From positions 1 through 64,000 of the forward strand of contig NZ_LASA01000121.1 in the NCBI RefSeq assembly GCF_001562015.1: DNA of 64,000 nucleotides, written 5' to 3'. The notes under the pieces were generated by a model. The model ran no database searches. It had not been told where the DNA came from and worked only from the letters and a program-made list of their open reading frames with translations. Shown here in pieces: positions 29,228 through 39,458 of the stretch. The stretch is from Endozoicomonas arenosclerae (GTDB lineage Bacteria > Pseudomonadota > Gammaproteobacteria > Pseudomonadales > Endozoicomonadaceae). Position numbers and translations under genes: made by a program. Within the stretch, counting starts at the first letter, position 1. Each line of letters starts with the position of its first letter.

Positions 29228-30160
29228 TCAGTTCAGCTTCTCAGCAATACGCATGACAGCACTTCTTGCTCTTGGGTTAGCCTTTACCTCTTGATCACTC
29301 GGCTTGATGGCCTTACCAATGGCTCGCATGCGTTTATTCAGCTGGTCTTCCGTTACAGGCATCCAGCGGGGTAACTCATCCCCTTTGACCTGCTTTCGAA
29401 TAAACCTTTTGGCAATCCTATCTTCCAGTGAGTGGAAACTGATAACCACCAGACGCCCACCCGGCTTAAGTACTTCCAGAGCAACATCCAGACAATCCAC
29501 CAGATCGTCCAGCTCTCGATTTATATGAATTCGGATTGCCTGAAACGCTCTGGTAGCCGGATGCTTGCCCTTCTCTCTGGAGGGGCTGGCTGATGCAATA
29601 ATCCCGGCCAGGCGCTTCGTTGTTGTAATAGGCTCTTCTTCCCTTTCTCTGACAATGGCTCTGGCAATTCTGCGAGAAAAGCGATCCTCACCCAATTCCC
29701 AGATCACCTTGCTGATTTCCTGCTCTTCAGCACGGTTAATCCAATCAGCAGCGCTTTCGCCACAGGTCGTGTTCATACGCATATCCAGAGGACCATCCTG
29801 CATGAAACTAAAGCCACGCTCGGCGTTATCCAGCTGGGGCGATGAAACCCCCAAGTCCAGCAAAACACCATCCACTTTTTGACCCTTCAGCGCCTCTTCA
29901 AGCTCAGCAAAGGATCCGTGGTAAATAGAAAAGCGGCTGTCACTTTCGGCCAACTGGTCGGCTACGGCTATAGCCCTGGGGTCTTTATCGATACCCAAAA
30001 GCCGTCCCGTATCAGAGAGCTTGTCCAAGACCGCTCGACTGTGACCACCACGACCAAATGTTCCGTCTACATAAATCCCATCAGGATCTGTAACCAGAGC
30101 TTCAACCGCTTCGTTTAGCAGCACAGTGATGTGCTGATCAGATTGTTCTTGCAATGACAT
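29228..30160 (-). CDS. rsmH: 16S rRNA (cytosine1402-N4)-methyltransferase RsmH
   Basis: RsmH (MraW) methylates N4 of C1402 in the ribosomal P-site. RsmI, also in this window, methylates the 2'-O of the same nucleotide. The 310-residue protein begins with [14 protein letters not shown] and has the SAM-binding [16 protein letters not shown], then [12 protein letters not shown] and [15 protein letters not shown]. It lies directly behind mraZ and ahead of ftsL. Confidence 0.97.
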   Translation of the reverse strand: MSLQEQSDQHITVLLNEAVEALVTDPDGIYVDGTFGRGGHSRAVLDKLSDTGRLLGIDKDPRAIAVADQLAESDSRFSIYHGSFAELEEALKGQKVDGVLLDLGVSSPQLDNAERGFSFMQDGPLDMRMNTTCGESAADWINRAEEQEISKVIWELGEDRFSRRIARAIVREREEEPITTTKRLAGIIASASPSREKGKHPATRAFQAIRIHINRELDDLVDCLDVALEVLKPGGRLVVISFHSLEDRIAKRFIRKQVKGDELPRWMPVTEDQLNKRMRAIGKAIKPSDQEVKANPRARSAVMRIAEKLN

Positions 30161-30184
30161 CTATCATGCCCGGGTTCACACCCA

Positions 30185-30640
30185 TTAAAGGGATAAAGAC
30201 TGGAGCTCAGCCGGCACTTCGCCGGATTCACTGGCTTCCTGAAGATAATCGTCTCGCCGCTGGTTCCAGCAGGCTTCATCCCACAGTTCAAACTTTTTGC
30301 CCTGTCCCAGCAAAATGCAGCGCTTATCAAGCCCTGCATAATCCCTGAGCAAGGGAGGTACTAAAACTCGGCCACTGCCATCCATGTCGATGTCGGTAGC
30401 ATGTCCGATAAGAAGTCTTTGAATACGACGCGTCATGGGATGAAAGCTGGGTAAGGCCTCAATTTTAGCCTGTATGGCCTCCCATTCATCCTGTGGATAA
30501 ATCAATAGACAGGGCTCGTCGGTATCAATAGTGGCCACCAGACTGCCGTCACAGCGATCCTTCAACACCTGCCGATAACGGGTAGGTATTGCAAGACGCC
30601 CCTTGGCATCGAGGTTGATGGCATTGACCCCACGAAACAA
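30185..30640 (-). CDS. mraZ: Transcriptional regulator MraZ
   Basis: MraZ is a DNA-binding protein with two AbrB/SpoVT-like domains that represses the dcw operon in E. coli. The 151-residue protein shows the first repeat (MFRGVNAINLDAKGRLAIPT) and the second (DIDMDGSGRVLVPPLLRDYA). It is the first gene of the dcw cluster. Candidate TGGG-type binding sites lie upstream. Confidence 0.96.
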   Translation of the reverse strand: MFRGVNAINLDAKGRLAIPTRYRQVLKDRCDGSLVATIDTDEPCLLIYPQDEWEAIQAKIEALPSFHPMTRRIQRLLIGHATDIDMDGSGRVLVPPLLRDYAGLDKRCILLGQGKKFELWDEACWNQRRDDYLQEASESGEVPAELQSLSL

Positions 30641-31089
30641 ACCGGTTCTCCCTGGTCGACTCAGACAGGATGACAGACCGCAGTCTGATAAGAGAAAAGT
30701 GTTCTATTTCTCACCCCTCTTCCCCACATCATGCCCATACAACTCCACATTTATCCACTTTACGCCACTGAAGCACACTATAGAAATCTCAAAAACCCAC
30801 GTCAAGGCCAGAATATGCATGCTGCGTCAAAGTTTTGACCTGCACGAGACCCCCAAAGGGAGTGCTTTGCATCAAAAAAGCGCATGAAAATGAGCAGCTT
30901 GGAAGGAAGAGCTGTTTAAGGCCATGAAGCAGAAAAGCAATCTAAAAAAATTGTAAAAATTTTAATCAATCGCTCAATTTACAACCAAAACATTCAATCC
31001 ATTGCAGATTGAAGTATCACACCATCAGAAGATTTCTTTAAAAGACCTTCTGGCTTGGCGCGATAAAAAAACAGAAAAAAAGAAAGTTC
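30641..31089 (-). promoter_or_regulatory. dcw promoter region with possible MraZ boxes
   Basis: This 449-base gap between rnpB and mraZ has no gene. On the minus strand TGGGC (30733-30737), TGGGG (30722-30726) and a further GGGG (30714-30717) occur about 10-11 bases apart, upstream of mraZ. E. coli MraZ binds TGGGN repeats with 10-base spacing. The spacing here is imperfect, so the site is a candidate only. Nothing else is recognised in the remainder, which is AT-rich toward rnpB. Confidence 0.35.
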
Positions 31090-31462
<373 letters not shown>

Positions 31463-31623
31463 GAGGCGGCGAATACTACCGAATGATATCGTTCACTGCA
31501 ATTCGTTCATTTCCCAAAGTTATAAAAAACGCTTCTCAAACATCTGAATAATTACACCCCAAGCCAGCAGGATTTCTGATCATGGCTAGACTTCCCCCAC
31601 TAAACTTTCGAAGTTAATTAAAA

Positions 31624-32523
31624 ATGAACCTGCAAAAATGTCTATCTCTGTCGCTCCTTATCAGTTCAACCGTACTTTTTGGTGCCAACAATCCTGCTGA
31701 CACCACTTCATCAGGACGGCGCATTGCCTCAATGAAATTTGAAGCAACGGTAGTACTCAAAGATCACTCCTTGGTTCACGCCAGTAAAATTGAGTTAGGG
31801 ATTGAAACGTGCCGCCCGATCACTTCCCACCTCGAAGGCCTGTCACATTTTACAGAGAACTTTCTTAACCCAGCCACGCTATCCGGCTATAAGCCCGAGT
31901 ACCTGTCGGATCAATATGAAGTATGCTCCCCCCCATCCCTATGGATCACCGAACAATCCAACCTCATAGCACAAGAATCGATTTTTCTGGGAAGACACTC
32001 GCAAATACTTCTGCAGGGAGGTACTCTCACGCTACCTGAAGAATCCCATATAGAACTGATCACTACCTCAGATAAAACTTTTCCACGAATCGTCACCCAG
32101 AGCTGCTCTTCTATTCAGGCAGAGTGGATTAACATCCGTATCACGGCACAAGACAACCAATGGCTCCCACCGGCAACTAAAACCGTGCTGCTAAAAGCCA
32201 TTCATTCCCCCTTTTGTGAAAATCTGACACCCGACTTCAGAATTGCTGAAACCCTGACCCAAAAGTGGACCATTGAAACCACAGAGTCGAACTCGACAGA
32301 GTTTGTTGCCAAAAGAGATGATAAACCCTTTCTATACAGCGAGGCGGCATCACCTGCCTTGCAGAAAGAAGCAGAATTCATTGATATGGAACTAAGAAGG
32401 GAGGCGTCAGAAAACCCTGCCAGCAAGGCCGCCCGAACACTGGCAAAACTGGATCGAATCAAGGAGCAAAGCCAGTACGATGAAGCAATCAAAAGGTTAA
32501 TCTCACAAAGACAACACCCCTGA
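31624..32523 (+). CDS. Secreted protein of unknown function
   Basis: I do not recognise this 299-residue protein. It has a signal peptide (KCLSLSLLISSTVLFGA, cleavage near residue 21). The mature part contains four cysteines, enough for two disulfides. The middle is predicted by eye to be rich in short beta strands (SNLIAQESIFLGRHSQILLQ and following). The last ~60 residues are strongly charged and helical (EAEFIDMELRREASENPASK and following). It lies between rnpB and rsmI, which are adjacent in pseudomonads, so it looks like a lineage-specific insertion. It converges on rsmI with a hairpin between them. An exported role is likely; anything further is guesswork. Confidence 0.75.
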   Translation: MNLQKCLSLSLLISSTVLFGANNPADTTSSGRRIASMKFEATVVLKDHSLVHASKIELGIETCRPITSHLEGLSHFTENFLNPATLSGYKPEYLSDQYEVCSPPSLWITEQSNLIAQESIFLGRHSQILLQGGTLTLPEESHIELITTSDKTFPRIVTQSCSSIQAEWINIRITAQDNQWLPPATKTVLLKAIHSPFCENLTPDFRIAETLTQKWTIETTESNSTEFVAKRDDKPFLYSEAASPALQKEAEFIDMELRREASENPASKAARTLAKLDRIKEQSQYDEAIKRLISQRQHP

Positions 32524-32556
32524 CAACGGGAATAGAAAGACTTAGAAACCAGGCAA

Positions 32557-32579
32557 TCAGGCTCCCCAAGGGAGCCTGA
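32557..32579. terminator. Hairpin between convergent genes
   Basis: Perfect 10-bp arms TCAGGCTCCC and GGGAGCCTGA enclose a three-base loop. It lies between the secreted unknown and rsmI, which converge. The U-tracts are weak on both sides, but the position fits a shared terminator. Confidence 0.65.
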
Positions 32580-32587
32580 AAGACACT

Positions 32588-33424
32588 TTATTTCATAGAC
32601 AAAGACAACTCATAGAGCTGCTTTTTACGATAACCGGAAACATCAGCAATCACGGCGGCAGCTTTTTTGGCGGGCAGCTCTTCCAAAAGTCGTTTCAGCA
32701 ACTTGACCGTATCAGGATCAACCTCATCGCTCTCCTGCTCTTTGGCGCCTTCAACCAGCACCACAAACTCGCCACGGCACTGATTGGAATCTTCTTTAAG
32801 AATCGTCTCGACTTCCGCCACACTGCCAGCTAATACTGTTTCAAAGGTCTTTGTCATCTCTCTGGCAAGAACGATATAACGATCCTCACCCAGCACTTCC
32901 CGAAAATCGGCAAGACTATCAAGAATACGATGCGTGGACTCATACACAGCCCAGGTATTGGTCATTACACTCAGGGTTTCCAGCTTCTTTTTTCTACCCG
33001 AGGATTTAGCGGGCAAAAAGCCTTCAAAATAGAAACGGTCCGTTGCCAAACCACTGACTGACAGTGCAGCTACCAGCGCACAGGCACCCGGTACCGGAAC
33101 AACTTTAATACCATGCTCCCGAACCGTCCGAACCAGAATAAAACCGGGATCAGAAATAAGGGGCGTACCGGCATCACTGATCAAAGCGATGGACTCTCCC
33201 TGCTCAAGACGAGCCACAAGCGCTTCAGTCTGATGCCTCTCATTATGTTCGTGACAGGGAATCATAGGGGTCTCAATGCCGAAGTGATTGAGAAGCTTCC
33301 AGCTGTGTCGGGTATCTTCTGCAGCGATCACAGAAACCTGCTTCAAAACCTGCACAGCTCTCGGCGTCATATCATCGAGATTACCAATGGGTGTTGAAAC
33401 AACAAAAAGCGTACTTTCAGACAT
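32588..33424 (-). CDS. rsmI: 16S rRNA (cytidine1402-2'-O)-methyltransferase RsmI
   Basis: RsmI methylates the 2'-hydroxyl of C1402, completing the modification begun by RsmH. The 278-residue protein shows the TP-methylase motifs LFVVSTPIGNLDDMTPRA, AAEDTRHSWKLL, ISDAGTPLISDPG and VPGACALVAAL. It diverges from lpoA, a conserved arrangement. Confidence 0.96.
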   Translation of the reverse strand: MSESTLFVVSTPIGNLDDMTPRAVQVLKQVSVIAAEDTRHSWKLLNHFGIETPMIPCHEHNERHQTEALVARLEQGESIALISDAGTPLISDPGFILVRTVREHGIKVVPVPGACALVAALSVSGLATDRFYFEGFLPAKSSGRKKKLETLSVMTNTWAVYESTHRILDSLADFREVLGEDRYIVLAREMTKTFETVLAGSVAEVETILKEDSNQCRGEFVVLVEGAKEQESDEVDPDTVKLLKRLLEELPAKKAAAVIADVSGYRKKQLYELSLSMK

Positions 33425-33630
33425 ATCCTGCCAGCCAGTCTATCGACTGCGAGAACCACAGCAGCCGAGGGGATTAGAATCAAACAGCCACGAGTTTACT
33501 CTTTTCACAGGACTGTTGACAGAATCCTGAATAATATGATCGTGATTGCATGCCTGCTCAGGCTGACGCACCGCGCCTCTTAAGGTAGAATGTTTCCATC
33601 AAAAACAGTTCGGTCGTTGACTCCGATTTT

Positions 33631-35529
33631 ATGAGCCAGAACCTTTTTATAAGCCAGGGCATCTCCAAGCGCACTCTAGTAACCACCCTGCTGATTAGCG
33701 CAGTGCTGGCGGGTTGCTCATCACAGCCCGGAAAAATTGTCGAGCAGCCTCTACCCGCTGTAGAGTTTGCTCCCGCAGGTACCGACGAGCTACTGGATCG
33801 TGCCCAGCGCAGTCCATTCCCAGAAAGCGCCAGATTAAAAATACAGGCTGCCAATCAACTGATTAGTGGCCAGATGGTTCGCGCACAGACCATTCTCGAC
33901 AGTTTGAACTACGAAGAGCTACCGGACGATCTGAAAGCGGAAATGGCGCTTTCAAGAGCAAAAGTCGCTGAACAGGCCGGGCAAAACTGGGAAATCTTCT
34001 TCTGGCTCGATCGTGCATCCGTGATCAACAGCAGTAATGTTCAGTTACTGGATGCCAGCCATACCCTGAAGGCTCGAGCCTACAATCGCTATAGAGAGTA
34101 TGTGACTGCACTGGATGAGTGGAGCATGCTTTCGAATATCAGCGAACTGGACAAGCAACCTGAAAACAGAGATGCCTTTTGGGAAACACTGCTAAACGCT
34201 CCGGAAGAGCGCCTGATCACTTTGGGCAACCAGACCAGCAATGAAACCATGAAAGGCTGGCTTGAACTGGCTCTGGTTTATCGTCCCGGTAAATCCCTGG
34301 ATCAACAGCTGAATGATTTGAGCGCCTGGCGCAACCGCTGGCAAAACCATCCGGCCATCACCTACTTGCCGAAGGACATCAGTGCCCTGCAGGTCGCCAG
34401 CACCAACCAGCCCGACAAGATCACTCTTCTTCTACCTGTCAGCGGCCCCCTGGCCTCTGCCGGAAGAGCGATTCGTGACGGTTTTCTTGCTGCCTACTAT
34501 CAGAACCTTTCAGACTCTGGCGAAAACATTCCTGAAGTGACCGTTATGGACACGAATGGAAAGAATGTCATTGAACTGGCCAATGAAGCCAAAAACCAGG
34601 GGACAGAGCTTATCATTGGGCCTCTGGACAAAATCAACGTCAGCCTGCTGAAAGAAAACACACCTGAAGGCGTTACCGTTCTGGCATTGAATACGCTTGA
34701 AGACAGCAGCAGCCATAACGCCCAGAAAGATAGCTTTTTCGAATATGGACTGGCTACCGAAGATGAAGCCAGAGCAGTGGCTCGCCGAGGCATTCTCGAC
34801 GGCCACCGACGGGTTCTGATTCTTCGCCCGGAAACTTCCTGGGGAGACAGAGCCACTAACAGCTTTGTCTCCGAATGGACAAGTCTCGGTGGTGAGATAG
34901 CGGGCATTTCTGAGTTCAACAGCAAAACCGAATTCAGCCAACTGGCGGGCCAGGCTCTGTTAGTGGATGAAAGCCAGAAACGTGCCAAAGAATTAAACCG
35001 AATTCTCAGAGAAAAGCTGGGCTTTGAGCCGCGCAGAAGACATGACGTTGATATGATCTACATGCCTTCTAACCCGAAAGAGGCTCGCCAGCTCAAGCCT
35101 GCCCTCTCCTATCAGTTTGCAGGCAAACTCCCGGTTTATGCGACATCCAGCGCTTATTCAGGCAGAGTCAGCCCCAGCAGAGACCAGGACCTGGACAACC
35201 TTAGAGTCCCGGTCATGAACTGGTACCTGCCAGACAACAAAGGCCACCTTGAGTCCAACATCCGCGCTACCTGGAGCAGCGCCAGAGGCCAATATGGCAG
35301 CCTTTACGCCATGGGGGCAGATGCTTTTACGCTGTACCCACGCCTGCAACAGTTAGCCAGCCTGCCAGGCAGTCGACTGGAAGGGTTAACAGGGCTCCTC
35401 AGTATTAACAGTACCCACCATGTTGAACGGGAACTCTCCTGGCAGGTATTCCGTAATGGCCGGTTAAGACCACTCCCCATCCCCGTACAAGACAAACCCG
35501 ATGTTCTGGCAGTTAAAGCTGCACAATAA
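33631..35529 (+). CDS. lpoA: Penicillin-binding protein activator LpoA
   Basis: LpoA is an outer-membrane lipoprotein that reaches through the periplasm to activate PBP1a. The 632-residue precursor has lipobox LAGC with the lipidated Cys29. The N-terminal helical TPR-like region spans about residues 45-250. The C-terminal domain, from about residue 265, resembles periplasmic binding proteins (ITLLLPVSGPLASAGRAIRD and DGFLAAYY). The rsmI-lpoA-yraN-diaA-dolP order is the classical gammaproteobacterial arrangement. Confidence 0.95.
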   Translation: MSQNLFISQGISKRTLVTTLLISAVLAGCSSQPGKIVEQPLPAVEFAPAGTDELLDRAQRSPFPESARLKIQAANQLISGQMVRAQTILDSLNYEELPDDLKAEMALSRAKVAEQAGQNWEIFFWLDRASVINSSNVQLLDASHTLKARAYNRYREYVTALDEWSMLSNISELDKQPENRDAFWETLLNAPEERLITLGNQTSNETMKGWLELALVYRPGKSLDQQLNDLSAWRNRWQNHPAITYLPKDISALQVASTNQPDKITLLLPVSGPLASAGRAIRDGFLAAYYQNLSDSGENIPEVTVMDTNGKNVIELANEAKNQGTELIIGPLDKINVSLLKENTPEGVTVLALNTLEDSSSHNAQKDSFFEYGLATEDEARAVARRGILDGHRRVLILRPETSWGDRATNSFVSEWTSLGGEIAGISEFNSKTEFSQLAGQALLVDESQKRAKELNRILREKLGFEPRRRHDVDMIYMPSNPKEARQLKPALSYQFAGKLPVYATSSAYSGRVSPSRDQDLDNLRVPVMNWYLPDNKGHLESNIRATWSSARGQYGSLYAMGADAFTLYPRLQQLASLPGSRLEGLTGLLSINSTHHVERELSWQVFRNGRLRPLPIPVQDKPDVLAVKAAQ

Positions 35530-35887
35530 AAGCGGTGCTACTGCTGAAAACCGGGCTTTGAACTATTTCAAAGCCCGGGGCATGAAACTGATCAATAGAA
35601 ACTATGCCTGCAAAGCAGGAGAAATAGATCTGATCATGCTCGACAAAAACGTACTGGTTTTCATTGAAGTACGCCTCAGGTCCTCCTCCCGGTTTGGCTC
35701 TGCTGCAGACTCAATTACCCCTGCCAAACAACACAAATTAAGAAAAGCTGCCCAGCACTTTCTGGTCAGTCATCCGGAACACCAGCAAAGATTTTGCCGC
35801 TTTGACGCCCTTTTGTTTAAAAATTCATCCGGACAACCTGACGCCAACCCGGAAAAGCCTATAGAATGGCTGCAGAACATTTTTTAA
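35501..35887 (+). CDS. yraN: UPF0102 family protein YraN
   Basis: This 128-residue protein is of the nuclease-fold UPF0102 family. Conserved elements are GATAENRALNYFKARG, the GEIDLIM segment with the acidic catalytic-type residues, VFIEVRLR and KLRKAAQHFL. The family is thought to have a PD-(D/E)XK fold, but its function is not settled. It overlaps the end of lpoA by 29 bases. Confidence 0.92.
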   Translation: MFWQLKLHNKSGATAENRALNYFKARGMKLINRNYACKAGEIDLIMLDKNVLVFIEVRLRSSSRFGSAADSITPAKQHKLRKAAQHFLVSHPEHQQRFCRFDALLFKNSSGQPDANPEKPIEWLQNIF

Positions 35888-36137
35888 TGTCAAAAGCCGT
35901 AACTTCAAAGAGATAAAGCAATAGACAACTGAGTGCGAATAAATTTTGTTAGCCCTCTTGTTCCATTGGGATAAGAAAAGGGAGTAATGAAAAAAAAATC
36001 ACGGTAAACTATTAGTTCTATTAAGTGCCTTATCATCCCCTGTATTCAAAAGGCTTTCAGAATTTTCACAATGCCCATAGCGAAAGAAATGTCCATAGCA
36101 AAAGAACACTATGGCGGCGAACCATTCGGGATTTTGA

Positions 36138-36725
<588 letters not shown>

Positions 36726-36821
36726 TCCGAACGCTGAACAACAACCATTTTTCACCAGGGGTGACGGACGATTCTCTTCACTCATGGACGTTAGACCTAT
36801 CACCGACCGGGAGATAACAAG

Positions 36822-37394
36822 GTGAAGCATTTATCCGCTCTGATTTTAACCAGTACACTTCTTCTGCTGGGCGGTTGTGCAACGATTGTCGACTCAGTCA
36901 ATGAAGACCCGATCAGCATGGACCCCACAGAACGCTCCTGGGGCAACTGGATAGACGACCAGACTATTGAAACTGTCGCAGCTGTCAACATCAACAAAGC
37001 GGATGACCGCTTCAAAGACAGTCGAGTCAAGATTGTCAGCTTTAACGGCACCGTGTTACTGATTGGTCAGGTTTCCAGCCCTGAATTGAAACGCCTTGCA
37101 GAGGAAACCGCCAGAAACGTAGACGAAGTTCACAAGGTGTATAACGAGTTAACGATTGGCAGCAATGCCAGCCTTCTGGAGCAAAGTAATGACTCCTGGC
37201 TGACCACGAAAGTGAAAGCCAACCTGATCAAGAGCGAAGAAATTTCAGCGGATCGTATCAAGATCAACACCGAGAAAGGCACTGTTTATCTGATGGGCCT
37301 GGCTAATCCTCGACAGGCACAAGTTGCAGTCGACATCGTAAAGAACACTGGGGGTGTTCAGAAAATAGTAAAAGTCTTTGAATACACCCGCTAA
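36822..37394 (+). CDS. dolP: Outer-membrane lipoprotein with two BON domains, DolP
   Basis: DolP (YraP) localises to the outer membrane and division site and supports envelope integrity and BAM function. The 190-residue precursor starts at a GTG (36822) behind a GGGAG element and has lipobox LGGC with Cys19. Two BON domains follow (about 47-115 and 125-190), including VSFNGTVLLIGQV and INTEKGTVYLMGLA. It ends the conserved rsmI-dolP block. In pseudomonads sspB would follow next. Confidence 0.94.
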   Translation: MKHLSALILTSTLLLLGGCATIVDSVNEDPISMDPTERSWGNWIDDQTIETVAAVNINKADDRFKDSRVKIVSFNGTVLLIGQVSSPELKRLAEETARNVDEVHKVYNELTIGSNASLLEQSNDSWLTTKVKANLIKSEEISADRIKINTEKGTVYLMGLANPRQAQVAVDIVKNTGGVQKIVKVFEYTR

Positions 37395-37406
37395 CCCCCC
37401 CTTCTC

Positions 37407-37452
37407 CAGCGACGTAAAATCCCATTTAAATTAAAAAAATTTTACGTCGCTG
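37407..37452. repeat. Perfect 14-bp inverted repeat downstream of dolP
   Basis: Arms CAGCGACGTAAAAT (37407-37420) and ATTTTACGTCGCTG (37439-37452) are an exact inverted repeat around an 18-base AT-rich centre. No U-tract follows on either strand. It may be a dispersed palindromic element, a binding site or an mRNA-stabilising hairpin. Confidence 0.6.
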
Positions 37453-37518
37453 CACAAACAACCACACCCTTAATAAGTTAAGTAAGATTGCTTACTTATA
37501 TGCCTGATTGAGATTGAT

Positions 37519-37532
37519 ATGATGTAAATCAA
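37519..37532 (+). promoter_or_regulatory. FNR/Anr-like box upstream of grcA
   Basis: The sequence ATGAT-GTAA-ATCAA matches the FNR consensus TTGAT-N4-ATCAA at all but one position. It lies about 80 bases before the grcA start. grcA is anaerobically induced through FNR/ArcA in E. coli, so low-oxygen activation is a reasonable inference. Confidence 0.55.
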
Positions 37533-37613
37533 TTTCTCCATAACCTGCACCATAAGAGACTGACTGCAAGCAGGCAGCCTCCCAGAAACCAGAATCAAAG
37601 GTTAAGAAGTACT

Positions 37614-37997
37614 ATGAAAGGCATCCAAATCACCTCCAGCGACAACGAAGCTCTGCTCAACTCCATCTGGCTGATCGACGACGCGACTCAAGAAGCTCGT
37701 CTGATCTGCGCCAAGGGCGACACACTCGAAGAAGACACCGTTATGCCGGTTGAGAAACTGGGCACTTTCGAGAGCCGCGACATTGAGCTGACATTTGAGG
37801 AAAAAACCATTCGCGAAGGCGGTCAGCACCTGAACGTAAACGTTCTGTCCCGCGAAAAGCTGGAAGAAGCTGCAGCGAATCCTGAAAAGTACCCTTCACT
37901 GACGATTCGTGTATCCGGTTATGCTGTTCGCTTCAACTCCCTGACACCAGAACAGCAGCGCGACGTTATTACACGTACTTTCACTAACGAAATGTAA
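37614..37997 (+). CDS. grcA: Autonomous glycyl radical cofactor GrcA
   Basis: GrcA replaces the oxygen-damaged C-terminal part of pyruvate formate-lyase and restores its glycyl radical. The 127-residue protein ends with the family block [20 protein letters not shown], in which Gly102 is the radical site. It also has [18 protein letters not shown] and the usual GIQIT start. pflB is not in this window. It is the first gene of the block that separates dolP from sspB. Confidence 0.96.
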   Translation: MKGIQITSSDNEALLNSIWLIDDATQEARLICAKGDTLEEDTVMPVEKLGTFESRDIELTFEEKTIREGGQHLNVNVLSREKLEEAAANPEKYPSLTIRVSGYAVRFNSLTPEQQRDVITRTFTNEM

Positions 37998-38008
37998 GTG
38001 TCGTAATG

Positions 38009-38032
38009 GGAGGAAGACGCGTGTTTTCCTCC
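38009..38032 (+). terminator. Possible grcA terminator hairpin
   Basis: Arms GGAGGAA (38009-38015) and TTCCTCC (38026-38032) lie just after the grcA stop codon. The missing U-tract makes it a weak candidate. Confidence 0.35.
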
Positions 38033-38164
38033 ATCTATTGAAACAAAAATCCATTAAAACCCCCTCCTCCAAATCAGAAAAACCTCCAATACCGTTCTAA
38101 AAGATGCCATTCATGACTGCATGATTTACTTTTAAAGAAGAACACATCTTTTTAAGAGAAAAGC

Positions 38165-38758
38165 ATGGATCAAAATAAAGAGAAAACGGTTGCGGTGATC
38201 GATTGCGCAAGCAAAAAAACACCTGAAATCCAGGGAGTTCTCTCAGATCTCGGTATCAATTCTGACATCATTGCCTTGAAAGATGCCAACCAACAGTCAT
38301 TCGATTCAAACAGCGCGATGATCATTTCTGGCGGACCCCACCTATTTACAGACAGTCAGGAAAAGAAAAATAGCCTGATGCAACAATTCCAGTTTATACA
38401 GAACCTCGCCATTCCAACTCTGGGTATATGCCTGGGTCATCAGGCCATCGCCCTGACCTTTGGCGGAGACGTCTATCGGGATCATGAAAGAAGAGAGAAA
38501 GACAAAATACAGATCCTTAAAAACCACCCACTGTTTGAGCAGATCAGTGAAGAATCCGAGTTTGCCGAGGATCATTGTGAAGGCATCAGACCTGGCAGCA
38601 ATACGACTGTTATCGCCCGGTCAGAATATTATGAGGTTGAAGCGATTAAAATTGACGATCGCCCCATGCTGGGTGTCCAGTTCCATCCGGAAGTTTCTGG
38701 CAAAAATGGCCATCAGCTTATTTCAAACTTTATAAACTGGGCAGACACACAACCATAG
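38165..38758 (+). CDS. Stand-alone class I glutamine amidotransferase
   Basis: This 197-residue protein has the whole class I amidotransferase core. The nucleophile Cys89 lies in GICLGHQAI, and the His174/Glu176 pair in VQFHPEVS. MIISGGPHL forms the oxyanion-side loop. It resembles the N-terminal domain of GMP synthase, but no synthetase domain follows and none is adjacent. It may release ammonia for an unknown partner or act as a gamma-glutamyl hydrolase. The natural substrate is unknown. Confidence 0.85.
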   Translation: MDQNKEKTVAVIDCASKKTPEIQGVLSDLGINSDIIALKDANQQSFDSNSAMIISGGPHLFTDSQEKKNSLMQQFQFIQNLAIPTLGICLGHQAIALTFGGDVYRDHERREKDKIQILKNHPLFEQISEESEFAEDHCEGIRPGSNTTVIARSEYYEVEAIKIDDRPMLGVQFHPEVSGKNGHQLISNFINWADTQP

Positions 38759-38822
38759 ATTCAGTTCATAAAAATGAAGAGGCAGCTTACAAAACCTGTG
38801 ATTCATCAGCTGCCTCACTCCG

Positions 38823-39368
38823 CTATTTCGACGTTTCCAATTTCAATCCTTTACCCTGCCAAGCCTCTACACCACCCGGATGACGAAATACATTATGATA
38901 GCCAAGGCGAACCGCCCACATGGCGGCATTATGCCCCCTCTCGCAACGGGTTCTGCCACAGGTGAAGACCAGAACGCGGCCTTCGTTATCACCCAGCAGG
39001 CGAATAAAATCTTCTTCCTTTAGTCCTTCCATAAGAGAGGGGTCCCATCGGTCACTCATAACAATACCTTTGGGAAAGGTGAAATTAACCGCACCCGGAA
39101 TATGACCTTTGGCATAATCTTGAGCAGTACGAACATCCACCAACAAAAACGGCTCTTTAGAGTCGATCATTTCTGCCAGTTCACCCGTGGATATCAATGC
39201 ATAGCCGGACTCATCCGCCTGCCTGGCCAGGTCAATACTGGTCTGCTCCAGAACAGCTTCTTGCTTATATTTATCACCACATGCAGACAGCGTGAATACG
39301 GCTAGAAACAAGCAGATCGAACGCCATTTTAAAAAGGAAGGCCTGACCAGCCCTATCGAGCTTTCCAT
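38823..39368 (-). CDS. Rhodanese-domain lipoprotein
   Basis: This 181-residue precursor starts at ATG 39368, because an upstream frame begins only with TTG. It carries a signal segment with lipobox LSAC (Cys30). The single rhodanese domain includes FLLVDVRTAQDYAKGHIPGA, and its active loop is TCGRTRCERG with Cys137 as the likely catalytic residue and Cys142 nearby. Periplasmic rhodaneses transfer sulfur or bind thiols; the substrate is not known. It converges with the amidotransferase gene. Confidence 0.85.
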   Translation of the reverse strand: MESSIGLVRPSFLKWRSICLFLAVFTLSACGDKYKQEAVLEQTSIDLARQADESGYALISTGELAEMIDSKEPFLLVDVRTAQDYAKGHIPGAVNFTFPKGIVMSDRWDPSLMEGLKEEDFIRLLGDNEGRVLVFTCGRTRCERGHNAAMWAVRLGYHNVFRHPGGVEAWQGKGLKLETSK

Positions 39369-39458
39369 GACAGATGCTTCACCCCTGATGGTCACATTCA
39401 ACAATCAACACCCGGATCTGGAAAAACTGAATCCGAATCTCCGCAGACTGTAACAGTC

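Noticed and set aside
37507-37532. Wider TTGAT...ATCAA pairing (9-base spacer) upstream of grcA
   Set aside because: FNR sites need a 4-base spacer; only the inner ATGAT-GTAA-ATCAA fits.
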